Shown piece by piece: positions 34,298-43,388 of a stretch of DNA of 64,000 nt. The stretch spans positions 4,543,001-4,607,000 of the forward strand of contig NZ_CP036498.1 in NCBI RefSeq assembly GCF_018279705.1, in the 5' to 3' direction. Source of the stretch: Tardiphaga alba (lineage in GTDB: Bacteria > Pseudomonadota > Alphaproteobacteria > Rhizobiales > Xanthobacteraceae). How positions within the stretch are numbered: position 1 is the first letter of the stretch; each line of letters starts with the position of its first letter. The translations under genes were made by a program, and so were the position numbers. The notes beneath the pieces were generated by a model. The model ran no database searches, had not been told where the DNA came from, and saw only the letters and a program-made list of their open reading frames with translations.

Positions 34298-34726
34298 ATG
34301 ATCTCCCGTCTTCGCACTGCGTTGATCGCTTTCGCCGCGCTGGCCGCCACCGTGACCATCGCCCATGCTGACACCGGCACCATCCGCTTCAATGTGCTGA
34401 AGGGCGGCTGGTTCATCGGCGCCTCCGGCGGCTCGGGCGTGCTGACCTTCCGCGGCCGGCAATATCCGCTGTCCATCGGCGGTGTGAGCGCCGGCCTCGT
34501 CTTCGGTGCCGCCGAATCGAAGATGTCCGGCCGCGTCCGCAATATCAACCGCCCCTCGGATGTGGCGGGCGTTTATGGCGCAGGCGGCGCAGGCGCTGCC
34601 ATCGGCCGCGGCGTCGGCGCGATCGTCCTCACCAATGAGAAAGGCGCGATCCTCGAACTGACCGGACGGCAGACCGGCCTGATGGTGAATGCGGATCTCT
34701 CCGGTCTCGCGATTTCACTGCGTTAA
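34298..34726 (+). CDS. exported glycine-rich protein, SYLF-like
   Basis: 142 residues from ATG 34298, with CGAGGAAAA directly upstream; in-frame codons further upstream lack a site. A Sec signal (MISRLRTALIAFAALAATVTIAHA) is cleaved about residue 25. The mature part reads GGWFIGASGGSGVLTFRGRQYPLSIGG, AGGAGAAIGRGVGAIVLTNEKGAILELTGRQTGLMVNADLSGLAISLR. Gly-rich beta hairpins and the ending resemble lipid-binding SYLF/Ysc84 proteins at a distance. Function unknown, probably periplasmic. Confidence 0.68.
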   Translation: MISRLRTALIAFAALAATVTIAHADTGTIRFNVLKGGWFIGASGGSGVLTFRGRQYPLSIGGVSAGLVFGAAESKMSGRVRNINRPSDVAGVYGAGGAGAAIGRGVGAIVLTNEKGAILELTGRQTGLMVNADLSGLAISLR

Positions 34727-35078
34727 AGCACGTCTTGGCCGGGCCAGTTTCGAACCTCTCGAAGCTGGCCTGAACCTGGCGGACGCCTGCAGCGACTTAT
34801 CCACGACACGCTGCATCGCTCCCCCAAGCGATGCGGCGTTTATTGCGCGATTGCCTGTGTAGCAAACGTGCGCTGCACGCAGATCGATTGAATCAAAAGC
34901 CAGCTTTCGAGGCATTCCAGAGGCGCGCGGCACACGAAGCGGATAAACCGGGGATGCTGATCAAGACAACGCTTATCAAGAGAATGTCAGATCGTGTCAT
35001 CCACCTTTCATCACGCTGACTCAGAGACGCCCTAAAGCGTCACTACACCGACCGCACGCTAAGACGATGGAGTGCATC
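34727..35078. other. 352-bp gap with two stem-loops
   Basis: GGCCAGTTTCGA (34742-34753) pairs with TCGAAGCTGGCC (34759-34770) with one mismatch, just after the preceding stop; there is no T run, so it may be a weak terminator. GCATCGCT (34813-34820) pairs perfectly with AGCGATGC (34827-34834). No gene is supported in the rest. Confidence 0.5.
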
Positions 35079-35300
35079 ATGACGACCACCATCCAGACAC
35101 AGACGTTCGACGCGCAGCGCGTTGCCGTGTTGCGCCAGGTGCTGGATATCGCCGTGGAGAAAATCGCCGTCCAGCACCGCACGCCGGCCACCAAGGCGAT
35201 GATGGCGCAGATCATCGTCCGCCACGCCGCCGACGGAATCACCGACACCGGTGCGCTCGTGACGCATGCCGTGCGTGCGGGTGCAGACGGCGCGCCGTAG
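35079..35300 (+). CDS. small helical protein of unknown function
   Basis: 73 residues from ATG 35079, with GGAG at 35071-35074; an upstream ATG at 35067 has no site. The protein is mostly helical: FDAQRVAVLRQVLDIAVEKIAVQHRTPATKAMMAQIIVRHAADG. Nothing identifies a function. It could be a small regulator or toxin/antitoxin-sized protein, but no partner gene adjoins it. Confidence 0.5.
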   Translation: MTTTIQTQTFDAQRVAVLRQVLDIAVEKIAVQHRTPATKAMMAQIIVRHAADGITDTGALVTHAVRAGADGAP

Positions 35301-35523
35301 TTTCAGGCGCTTTGGCATCAACGCGCTGCAGAACGACGTTTTGCGGTAAAGAATTGCTCTCCGGCATCATCTTGCAACGCAGAAAGTTGTTGCTGCCGTC
35401 GCATTGCACAACGCCTGCCATGTCTTCGCCAAATTGACCCGCGACTTTTTGACCTCACGCATGTTTGGGGTCTTTTGTGCGCATGGGGAGATATTGGTGC
35501 TTGGGGACATGACGGAGGCGACG

Positions 35524-35712
35524 ATGATCATGTCAGAGAATTATCTTCGAGACCGCGCGGAAGATTGCAGCCGACTGGCCGAGCAGGAAAACGACCTTGA
35601 GATGCGCAGCATGCTGGCGGATCTCGAAATGGACTACCGGGCCAAGGCCGTGCATGCCGCGGCCAAACACTGGCGGGATGCGCCACGCTATTTCGAAGGC
35701 CGGTACGCCTGA
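35524..35712 (+). CDS. small protein of unknown function (62 aa)
   Basis: 62 residues from ATG 35524, preceded by GGAGGCG at ideal spacing. The frame extends upstream to 35404 but that part has no ribosome site. SENYLRDRAEDCSRLAEQENDLEMRSMLADLEMDYRAKA is the pattern of short helical proteins that are abundant in Bradyrhizobium relatives. Function unknown. Confidence 0.6.
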   Translation: MIMSENYLRDRAEDCSRLAEQENDLEMRSMLADLEMDYRAKAVHAAAKHWRDAPRYFEGRYA

Positions 35713-35738
35713 GTCGGCCGGGCGCCGGCCTCAATCTC

Positions 35739-36704
35739 TTACGCTTTCAGCACACGCACCTGCGTGCCCCACGGATCGGCGACGGCAAAGCCTGTCGCCA
35801 TTGCGTCGTGCACGATGCCTGCTTTTGCGAGACGCTGCCGGCGATCCGCAAGCACCGCGTCATCGGCCACCGCCAGCGAGAACCAGGCGAGCCCGGTTTC
35901 ATCGACATCGCGCGCCCCGGCCCCTTCGCTCTGCCAGACATTGATGCCGAGATGATGGTGATAGCGCCCTGACGACAGGAAAGCCGCGCCGCCGCGTTCG
36001 CGCGTCCGCTCCATCCCGATCACCCCTTCATAGAAGGCGCGAGCGCGCATGACATCGCCGACGCGCAGATGCATGTGACCGATGCGCAGCGCCTTGGGTG
36101 CAGCGTCATACTGATCGCGCGTGGTGTCCGTGAGCTTCACGATGTCGTCGATGTCGAGCCGGTCGCTGCCCATGCTGACGCTGTCGCCAACCCATAGCCA
36201 GGACGCGGTCGGGCGATCCGAATAGACCTCGATGCCGTTGCCTTCGGGATCGTCGAGATAGGAGGCTTCGCTCACATGATGATCGGCGAAGCCGGTGAAC
36301 TGCGTCCGCGTCAGTGCGGCATGGACGAGCCAGCGCGCGAAGTCGGCACGGCTCGGCATCAGGAAAGCTGTGTGATACAGTCCCGCCCCGCGCGCGCCAG
36401 CGAGCGGCGCCGTGGGCCGGTGAATGAGATGCAGCAGCGCCACGCCATCGACACCGAGCACGACCTCGCCGGGGCCTTCGCTGATGGTCGTGAGCTTCAG
36501 GAGATCCGTATAGAAGCGGCGCACGATGCCGAGATCGCGCACCCGCAGCGCGGCCGTGCCGATCCGCATCGGCGTCTGTTGCGCAAAAGGCAGTGGTGCT
36601 GCGACCGCACCGGCCCCACCGCCCTCAGCACGCACCGCGCCCAGCAGCGCGGCATTGCTGGCGGCGAAGGCAGCGAGTTTCAGCACGGCACGGCGCGTGG
36701 TCAT
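35739..36704 (-). CDS. exported two-domain VOC (glyoxalase/extradiol-type) protein
   Basis: 321 residues. The N-terminus TTRRAVLKLAAFAASNAALLGAVRAEG resembles a Tat signal. Two VOC modules follow: IGTAALRVRDLGIVRRFYTDLLKL and, later, IGHMHLRVGDVMRARAFYEGVIGMERT, as in catechol-2,3-dioxygenase-like CatE proteins. Possible metal ligands are a His in MHLRV-type strands and HHLGINVW. An exported VOC protein is unusual, since most act in the cytoplasm. Activity unknown; it stands alone. Confidence 0.8.
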   Translation of the reverse strand: MTTRRAVLKLAAFAASNAALLGAVRAEGGGAGAVAAPLPFAQQTPMRIGTAALRVRDLGIVRRFYTDLLKLTTISEGPGEVVLGVDGVALLHLIHRPTAPLAGARGAGLYHTAFLMPSRADFARWLVHAALTRTQFTGFADHHVSEASYLDDPEGNGIEVYSDRPTASWLWVGDSVSMGSDRLDIDDIVKLTDTTRDQYDAAPKALRIGHMHLRVGDVMRARAFYEGVIGMERTRERGGAAFLSSGRYHHHLGINVWQSEGAGARDVDETGLAWFSLAVADDAVLADRRQRLAKAGIVHDAMATGFAVADPWGTQVRVLKA

Positions 36705-36811
36705 CGCGAATGTTCCTGCATGGACGAATGATCGTCGATAGGAATGCGCAGGAACTGGGTCAAGTCACGTTGGCGTGGGCAGCTTTGAGATCAGAACCTT
36801 GCCAGGAACGG

Positions 36812-37814
36812 CTAGACGACCAGAAGGCGGTGAAAGCGATTCCGGCCACCGATCTGGTTCAGGGCGTCAAACATCAGATCACCGAATTGATACGCTTCAT
36901 CGAGATAGCGATGGCTGACATTCTTGTCTTGAAACTGCCTCACCAATTCGGCTTCGCCGATATTGCTGGCCTTCAGAAAGACCTCATATTGCGCGAGCAA
37001 TTGCCGGATCGTGACATGGGCATCAGCAAGTTCACTCTGCTGCAGCAACCATTCGAGGCGTTCGGTCGGCGTCATCAGTACCATATTTACGGCATCGGCC
37101 GGACTAACAGTCTTCTCACGGCCAAATATCGCCAACAGGACAAGAATGGCCGAATAGCAGGTGAGCATTCGGCTATGCTTCAGCTTGTAATTTTTCACTT
37201 TCCCTTTGGCTTTTTTATCGGCCGGGACGCGCGCTGTTCTTGCTTCGTAGTTGATGCAGAAGGTGCGCCATAGACGCAGGATATCGTTTGCGAGAAAGGC
37301 CGGGATAAACGACGCCTTGTGATCTTCGTAATCGCGCCAATAGGCATCGACGACATCTTCGATCACATCGCGATAGACGACCTCTCCGACCAGAGGCCGG
37401 CTTTCCAGCAACAAAAGCAGCCTGGCGGTAAAAGTGTTCGTGACATCGTCCTCGGGCGTACCGAGCGTCTTGGTAAAATCTTGAACGGAATAGTCGGCAA
37501 GATATCGGCCGTCCCCGGAGAATTCTTCAATCTCAAGCTCGCGCGTGACGCGGATCAAGTCAGCCTTGATGCAGATCGTATCCAGCCGCGTCAATAAAAC
37601 GGCTTTCACTATCACCGCTTTCGGAATCCCTGGTCGTTTCGCTGACGATAAATAGATCGAGGTCGCTATGCGCACCTGCCTCGCGACGGCCGAATGAACC
37701 GGTCGCGTAGACACAAGCTTTGCCGAGCGCGACCTTTTCGGTGGCGCCAAGCCTTCCTTGAATGTCTTTTATCCGAGCATCAGTCTTTGCCCGGCGGTCC
37801 GTAATTTCCCCCAT
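36812..37814 (-). pseudogene. polymerase-beta-type nucleotidyltransferase, frameshifted
   Basis: Two overlapping frames together make one protein of about 333 residues. The first, from ATG 37814 (site GGGGGG), holds the catalytic head: ATGSFGRREAGAHSDLDLFIV, a GS-x10-DxD motif. It stops at 37560. The second frame resumes with TRLDTICIKADLIRVTRELEIEEFSGDGRYL and continues to the stop at 36812 with TPEDDVTNTFTARLLLLLESRP and AFLANDILRLWRTFCINYEAR. A +1 shift between about 37570 and 37660 would join them. It may be a real mutation or a base-calling error. It overlaps the exonuclease gene upstream by 35 bases, so the two form a cassette. GC is low here. Confidence 0.7.
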
Positions 37815-38451
37815 TGACGCCCCCCCACTCGAAAACATTCGCGAAGATTTCAGCCTGCTCTATCGCGTCATCCACGGCATGATGGGTATGTGCCCGCTCG
37901 GATCGGAGCGGTGCTGCCAGCCGCGACCGTCCAGCCGCGGAGATGGGAATGGACGCCTTAACCGCAAGCGCCGTCTTGATGTCGAAACACCGCGAATAAT
38001 CGAACGGCGAACCGAGCTTTGAATACTGGACGAAATACCAATAGAGCCAGGTCCAGTCGAAACTGAGCGGATATGCGACCAGAACCGGCTTCGCAGAGCC
38101 CGCGACCTCCATCACCCAGCGACTGGCTTCTGTCATGACATTCTGAGGCAGCGGTCCCTCGGCGCACAATCGGGCTCGATCCAGCCCGTTGATCCTGAGT
38201 GCCTCGTCCTGAAACTGATCCGAAATCGGCCTCAGTTCGCGATAGAAGACCCGCTTGTAATCCTGTGGCCTCTTGAATTCCTTACCGTCAAACGATCCCG
38301 CATAGACGATCGCGAAGGAGAGCATCGAAAACGGGCCAGGTATGGGTCCGTCCGTTTCGACATCGGCGGAAAAATAGGCGTCAGTCCGCTGTTCCAAGCT
38401 ATCAGCATCTCGTCCCTGAATATCGTCGGGAACAGCTTTGGGCTTTAGCAT
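37780..38451 (-). CDS. DEDDh-type 3'-5' exonuclease
   Basis: About 223 residues from ATG 38451; a GTG at 38529 is in frame. Exo I is YFSADVETDGPIPGPFSML with the D-x-E pair, Exo II-like residues lie in the YPLSFDWTWLYWYFVQY segment, and Exo III is HHAVDDAIEQAEIF with the H-x4-D of DEDDh enzymes. This class includes RNase T and DnaQ epsilon. The ETDGP and LSFDWTW blocks fit the exoribonuclease side. The nucleotidyltransferase start lies inside its last codons, so the products are probably made together. Whether the substrate is RNA, DNA or a tailed transcript is unknown. Confidence 0.78.
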   Translation of the reverse strand: MLKPKAVPDDIQGRDADSLEQRTDAYFSADVETDGPIPGPFSMLSFAIVYAGSFDGKEFKRPQDYKRVFYRELRPISDQFQDEALRINGLDRARLCAEGPLPQNVMTEASRWVMEVAGSAKPVLVAYPLSFDWTWLYWYFVQYSKLGSPFDYSRCFDIKTALAVKASIPISAAGRSRLAAPLRSERAHTHHAVDDAIEQAEIFANVFEWGGVNGGNYGPPGKD

Positions 38452-38580
38452 TGGCCAACATCTCTCAACGGATCGCCGGACTTTATAGCTGAAAAGGCCG
38501 GGGCATTCGACACGTTTAAGCGTGGACACCGTCCGACCGCGGTATCCTAGAGAGCCTCCGAACCACCATGACGGCCGGGG

Positions 38581-40125
38581 CTACTCGCCCCAGGCCGCGA
38601 AGGCGTCGTTGAAGGCGCGCTCGCCGGGTGAGCCCTTCTCGATGGCGATGATGGCGCGGCGCTGGTTGGTATAGACCAGCGGAATATCGAACCACGACCG
38701 CTCCTTCAGGAGCTGCAGGTTACGCGCCTTGTCGCTCTCGACATTGCTGAGGCCGACCAGGAAGAAGCCATCCGTGACCTTCACCGCGAGACCCGCCAGC
38801 GGGGTGCCGCGCGACTGCTCGTTCGACTTCATCAGGATGCCCGGCACATTGGCGACGCCGCCGCCCGAGAAATCCTGCGGCAGGACGAAAGTGAGTTCGG
38901 CCGTATGGCTTGCCGGCAAGGTCGAGTCGTTGTTGCGGCGGAACGACATGGTCATCTTGAACTTGCGTTCGGGAATCTCGATGTCCGCACGCACGGCGAC
39001 GTCGCCGGGCTTGCCGCCGGTGCCCTTGATCTGCTCGGTGCGCCAGACCACCGTGCCGACATATTGCTTGCCCTTCGGCTCGGCCGGATCCTCGTCATAC
39101 AGCACGACACGCTGCGCCACCGGCGCGACCTGATCGGACGGCTGACCGACGCGGTCGGTGATCTTCGGCCGCGGCGCGAGCGCGCCATCCTTGTTCTCGG
39201 ACGTGGCCGCAGGCTTGCTGCTGCCGCCCAGGCCGCGCACCATGGTCATGATCTGCGGACCGGCGAGGAAAGCGCCGCCGACCAGGATCAGCAGCAGGCC
39301 GATGATGAACACCGTCTTGAACGGGAAACCACCGCGCACGCGCTTCGGCTTGGGCGGCTTCGGCGCCTTCTTGCCCTTGCCATCCTTGACGCGCGACGGC
39401 GGCACCGACGGATCATCGGCTGCGTCCTGCGGGGCATAGGCTTGCTCGTCGTAGCCGAAGACCTCGCTGCGGTCTTCCATGCTCGGCTCGAGCCGGTCGA
39501 ATTCCGGCGTCGGCGACGGCACATTGGCGTAGGTTTTTCGTGCGGCACGATTGGCCTGCGCGGCGGCGCGGCCGAGATCGTCCACGTCTGCCGTGACATC
39601 GCGGAAGCCGCGCATTGCGGCTTCGCCATTGTCACGCTCGTTGCGGCCACCGGGCTGCGGCGCGTTCGCATCGGGACGGCGCGGCGCGCCGGCGCGCGGA
39701 CCGGCGGGATCGCGCGGGATCGGCGGCGGATCGATGCGCAAGGTGCGCTGCGGTCGCTGTTCGTCCGGCCCACGCGGGGTCGGCGTCACCGGCTGGCGGC
39801 CGCGCGGCGACGGCTCGATGGGCGGCGAGCCCGGACGCTGGCTGGCATTGCGGAAGGCATCGCCCGCACGCGGGCGACTGGCATCGGCGGCGCGCGATGC
39901 ATCGCGCGCCCGCTGGGCGGCTTCGGATTCGACCTTGCGGACAGCTTCCTCAAGCGACAGGCGCTCGCGGGTGATCTCGGATTCCGAGAGCGGCGGTTCG
40001 ACACTGCGCAACTGTGCGATCAGCGCCGTGCGGGCGCGTTCGTAGAGAGCACGTCGCTGCTCACCGGGGGCACTGGGGTCCAGGCCGGCGATGGCACGGG
40101 CGATCAGGGGATAGTAGTCAGCCAT
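38581..40125 (-). CDS. proline-rich single-pass membrane protein upstream of nothing recognised, beside purA
   Basis: 514 residues. An N-terminal helical domain (1-80, MADYYPLIARAIAGLDPSAPGEQRRALYERARTAL) is followed by about 180 residues of low-complexity Pro/Arg/Asp sequence, a Lys/Pro-rich stop-transfer (KGKKAPKPPKPKRVRGG), one membrane helix at about 268-292 and a globular C-terminal domain (VLYDEDPAEPKGKQYVGTVVWRTE, ADIEIPERKFKMTMSFRRN). The order and the neighbour purA recur in Bradyrhizobium relatives. Function unknown. It starts 54 bases after the purA stop, possibly cotranscribed. Confidence 0.75.
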   Translation of the reverse strand: MADYYPLIARAIAGLDPSAPGEQRRALYERARTALIAQLRSVEPPLSESEITRERLSLEEAVRKVESEAAQRARDASRAADASRPRAGDAFRNASQRPGSPPIEPSPRGRQPVTPTPRGPDEQRPQRTLRIDPPPIPRDPAGPRAGAPRRPDANAPQPGGRNERDNGEAAMRGFRDVTADVDDLGRAAAQANRAARKTYANVPSPTPEFDRLEPSMEDRSEVFGYDEQAYAPQDAADDPSVPPSRVKDGKGKKAPKPPKPKRVRGGFPFKTVFIIGLLLILVGGAFLAGPQIMTMVRGLGGSSKPAATSENKDGALAPRPKITDRVGQPSDQVAPVAQRVVLYDEDPAEPKGKQYVGTVVWRTEQIKGTGGKPGDVAVRADIEIPERKFKMTMSFRRNNDSTLPASHTAELTFVLPQDFSGGGVANVPGILMKSNEQSRGTPLAGLAVKVTDGFFLVGLSNVESDKARNLQLLKERSWFDIPLVYTNQRRAIIAIEKGSPGERAFNDAFAAWGE

Positions 40126-40179
40126 CTCGACTCAGTTTCGCGGGGTCCCTCAATTTGAAAGCCAACCGGTAATAGTTCG

Positions 40180-41472
40180 TTAAGCCTCAAACGGATTTTG
40201 CACCAGGATCGTGTCGTCGCGTTCCGGGCTGGTGGAGAGCAAAGCGATCGGGCAACCGACCAGTTCCTCGACGCGGCGGACATATTTGATCGCCTGAGCG
40301 GGCAGATCGGCCCAGGAACGGGCATTCGCCGTCGGCTCTTTCCAGCCCTCGATGGTCTCGTAGATCGGCTCGATCCGCTGCTGGGCGCCCTCGCCCGCCG
40401 GCAGATGGTCGATTTCCTTGCCGTCGAGCTTGTAGCCGACGCAGACCTCGATCGTGTCGAAGCCGTCCAGAATATCCAGCTTGGTCATGGCAAGGCCATT
40501 GATGCCGCAGGTGCGGACGGTCTGGCGCACCAGCACCGCATCGAACCAGCCACAACGGCGCTTGCGGCCGGTATTGACGCCGAATTCCTTGCCACGACGA
40601 CCGATCTCTTCGCCGATCTCATTGTCGAGTTCGGTCGGGAACGGGCCGGCACCAACGCGCGTGGTGTAGGCCTTGCAGATGCCGAGCACATAGCCGACGG
40701 CGCCCGGGCCCATGCCGGTGCCGGTCGCGGCCTGTGCGGCGACGGTGTTGGACGAGGTCACATAGGGATAGGTGCCGTGATCGACGTCGAGCAGCGCGCC
40801 CTGCGCGCCTTCGAACAGGATGCGCTTGCCTTCGCGGCGCTTGTTGTCGAGCAGCTGCCAGACCGTCTCGGCATAAGGCAGCAGCGCCGGCGCCAGCGCG
40901 GCGAGATCCTTGACGATATCGGCCGCCTTGAATTCCTCGAGCCCGAGGCCGCGGCGCAGCGCATTGTGATGCGTCAGCAGGCGCTCCACCTTGTGCGGCA
41001 GTGTCTGCAGATCGGCGAGATCCATCAGGCGGATGGCGCGGCGACCGACCTTGTCTTCATAGGCCGGGCCGATGCCGCGCTGGGTGGTGCCGATGGCGGT
41101 GGCCTTGCTGGCATTCTCGCGCAGCGCGTCGAGTTCGCGGTGCAGCGGCAGGATCAGCGTGACGTTTTCGGCAACGCGGAGATTCTCCGGGCCGACATCG
41201 ACGCCTTGGCCCTTCAGCTTGGCGACTTCGTCGATGAAAGCCTGCGGATCGAACACCACGCCATTGCCGATGACCGAGAGCTTGCCGCCGCGGACCACGC
41301 CCGACGGCAGCAGCGCCAGCTTGTAGGTCTTGCCATCGATGACCAGCGTATGTCCGGCATTGTGGCCGCCCTGATAGCGGGCGACGACGTCCGCCTGATC
41401 CGACAACCAGTCAACGATCTTGCCCTTACCCTCGTCGCCCCATTGGGCGCCGACGACGACAACATTGGCCAT
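40180..41472 (-). CDS. purA: adenylosuccinate synthetase
   Basis: 430 residues. The GTP-binding N-terminus [19 protein letters not shown] is exact, and [15 protein letters not shown], the [11 protein letters not shown] block and [16 protein letters not shown] are all present. It joins IMP and aspartate using GTP in AMP synthesis. Full length, no anomaly. 338 bases separate it from the TetR gene upstream on the same strand. Confidence 0.97.
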   Translation of the reverse strand: MANVVVVGAQWGDEGKGKIVDWLSDQADVVARYQGGHNAGHTLVIDGKTYKLALLPSGVVRGGKLSVIGNGVVFDPQAFIDEVAKLKGQGVDVGPENLRVAENVTLILPLHRELDALRENASKATAIGTTQRGIGPAYEDKVGRRAIRLMDLADLQTLPHKVERLLTHHNALRRGLGLEEFKAADIVKDLAALAPALLPYAETVWQLLDNKRREGKRILFEGAQGALLDVDHGTYPYVTSSNTVAAQAATGTGMGPGAVGYVLGICKAYTTRVGAGPFPTELDNEIGEEIGRRGKEFGVNTGRKRRCGWFDAVLVRQTVRTCGINGLAMTKLDILDGFDTIEVCVGYKLDGKEIDHLPAGEGAQQRIEPIYETIEGWKEPTANARSWADLPAQAIKYVRRVEELVGCPIALLSTSPERDDTILVQNPFEA

Positions 41473-41810
41473 GTGGCGCTAGTCCTCTGAAAATACACGC
41501 GTCAAAGCGTGATCGCTGCGGAAAACGGTCTGCCGTTTGCCGGACCACGCCCAGGCATCCGCCCAAACGCGCCTGAAGAGGACGCTGTCTGCGATGCAAA
41601 CCGGGAATAAAGGAAGAAGGCGGTGAAAACAAGCGCACTGACGGGAAAATCAGCCCCGTCAAGCCTGCGCAAACCTTTGATATCCCCTGAAAATCCGCCG
41701 CACTATGGCAGGATTGCGGCAGGCGAACAGGTCAGATCGGAATACTGGCTGTTCTAATTTACCGGATACAGCAATCAGAGATTCGGGCTCACTTGATCCG
41801 GTCTCGTCCG
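41473..41810. other. purA upstream region (338 bp)
   Basis: No gene is supported. AAACGG (41524-41529) and CCGTTT (41534-41539) form a small hairpin, which on the minus strand is followed by TTCC rather than a T run. The region must contain the purA promoter, but no clear -35/-10 pair was found by eye. Confidence 0.4.
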
Positions 41811-42407
41811 TCAATTTCGGCACAATAACCGCCCGACCAGTTCGGAGAGCGTATCCTTCGTCTCCTGCGCGAAATTGCGGCGCGGGGTGGCCAGTTGTTG
41901 CAGCAGGATGCCGAGCAAGGTGGCCACGAACAGTTCCGCATGGGCGCGCGGCGTCGGCGAACCGGCGGCGGTCAATGCGAGCTCGGCGCTGGCGCGCCAG
42001 GTGGCGAACCATTCGGCGACGATGGCGCGATGCCGTGTCGTACGGGCAGCGGCAAGGAACGTCTCGTAGCAGGCGACATGCGCTTCAGCATCGACCTTCA
42101 GGTCTTTCGCGTACCAGTTCACCAGCGCGTTGATCCAGGCGTCGCGATCGAACGCCTTGCTCTGCAGGCTGAGGGTGAAGGACCGCAATCGTCCGACTTC
42201 GCGCGCCAGCGCAAATTGCAAGGCGGCATCGACCAGCCCATCGCGGGTGCCGAAGTGATGCGTCACGGCACCGACCGACACCTCGGCCTCGGCCGCAACG
42301 GCGCGATGGGTCACGCTGTCAATTCCGGCGCGCCCGATGATCCGCAACGCGGCCTCGATCAGCGGCCGCTCGCGCTCCGTTGTCTTTCGTTCGGTCTCGG
42401 CGCTCAT
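41811..42407 (-). CDS. TetR/AcrR-family regulator
   Basis: 198 residues. HTH: PLIEAALRIIGRAGIDSVTHRAVAAEAEVSVGAVTHHFGTRDGLVDAAL, the TetR type with His-His-Phe in place of the common Tyr-Tyr-Phe. The C-terminal domain (80-198) is helical with no identified ligand. It is divergent from a glutathione S-transferase gene, its likely target, across a 165-base AT-rich gap. Confidence 0.88.
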   Translation of the reverse strand: MSAETERKTTERERPLIEAALRIIGRAGIDSVTHRAVAAEAEVSVGAVTHHFGTRDGLVDAALQFALAREVGRLRSFTLSLQSKAFDRDAWINALVNWYAKDLKVDAEAHVACYETFLAAARTTRHRAIVAEWFATWRASAELALTAAGSPTPRAHAELFVATLLGILLQQLATPRRNFAQETKDTLSELVGRLLCRN

Positions 42408-42461
42408 CTTGACAAATCAGCCGAACAACAATCAAATTTACAGAACATTTGCTTCGTTTTT

Positions 42462-42481
42462 AAGAACAATTATATCTTCTT
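42462..42481. promoter_or_regulatory. candidate TetR operator, TetR/GST intergenic
   Basis: AAGAACAATTATATCTTCTT is an imperfect palindrome (AAGAA..TTCTT ends, 7 of 10 pairs). It lies in the AT-rich middle of the divergent region. Nearby AGAACA repeats (about 42442) could be additional half-sites. Confidence 0.35.
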
Positions 42482-42572
42482 GCCAACCCGTCCGGTTGTA
42501 CGCCCGCGACAGATCCTGCGGAGGTGGTAGGCCACGGGAACCCTGGAGTCCAGCAACAGAAAGGACACATCG

Positions 42573-43220
42573 ATGGCAGATTTTCGGCTCCATTATTTCC
42601 CGGAATCCGGCAACAGCTTCAAACTCGCGCTCATGCTGACGCTATGCGGACAGCGGTTCGAACCGGTATGGACCGATTTCGGCGGCGGTGTGACGCGCAC
42701 GGCGGAATGGCGCGCGACGGTCAATCCCATGGGCGAAATCCCGGTCCTTGAGGTCGATGGAGCGAAGCTGACGCAGACCGCGCCGATCCTGCTGCAACTG
42801 GCGCAGCAATTCGGCAAGTTCGGCGGCGGCAGCGATGCGGAGCGCTTCGAAATCCTGCGCTGGCTGTTCTGGGACAACCACAAGCTCACCGGCTACATGG
42901 CGACCTATCGCTTCCATCGCACATTCACGCCGTCACCCGATCCGCATGTGCTGACTTACTTCCGCAAGCGGCTCGACGATTTCCTCGGCATTCTCGAACG
43001 CCATCTGGAGAGCAATGATTTTGCGATCGGCACCAAACCGAGCGTCGCCGATTTTTCCATGATGGCCTATCTGCATTATCCCGCCGATGAACACGGCTAC
43101 GATTTTGCGAACAGCCATCCGGCGATCCGCGCGTGGCTGGACCGCCTGGCGCACTTGCCGGGCTATCGTCCCGCCTATGCGTTGCTGCCCGGCCAACGGC
43201 TCACGCATTATGCGAAGTGA
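42573..43220 (+). CDS. glutathione S-transferase family protein
   Basis: 215 residues. The N-terminal thioredoxin-like domain has FRLHYFPESGNSFKLALMLTLCG, with Ser/Asn at the usual active-site turn, and the cis-Pro block NPMGEIPVLEVDGAKLTQTAPILLQL, including the EVDG and Thr-Ala glutathione-binding pair. The C-terminal helical domain has ESNDFAIGTKPSVADFSMMAYLHYP with the N-capping box. Likely detoxifies an electrophile; substrate unknown. Divergent from TetR. Confidence 0.88.
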   Translation: MADFRLHYFPESGNSFKLALMLTLCGQRFEPVWTDFGGGVTRTAEWRATVNPMGEIPVLEVDGAKLTQTAPILLQLAQQFGKFGGGSDAERFEILRWLFWDNHKLTGYMATYRFHRTFTPSPDPHVLTYFRKRLDDFLGILERHLESNDFAIGTKPSVADFSMMAYLHYPADEHGYDFANSHPAIRAWLDRLAHLPGYRPAYALLPGQRLTHYAK

Positions 43221-43388
43221 AGTGAACAACGAGCCGCTCGATATCGGTCATGCCGATATCATCCATCGATAATATTCGTTAGCCATTTTGCATCCGAAAT
43301 CTAGTCTCGCGATGGCAGGCCGCGAGGATTTCATCTGAAGCATCGTGCATCGGCGCTGCGCCAGAACCTTCTGGACGGAGGACGACGC

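Noticed and set aside
34831..35019. A 62-codon frame in the gap before 35079
   Set aside because: It begins inside a perfect stem-loop and has no ribosome site or family signal.
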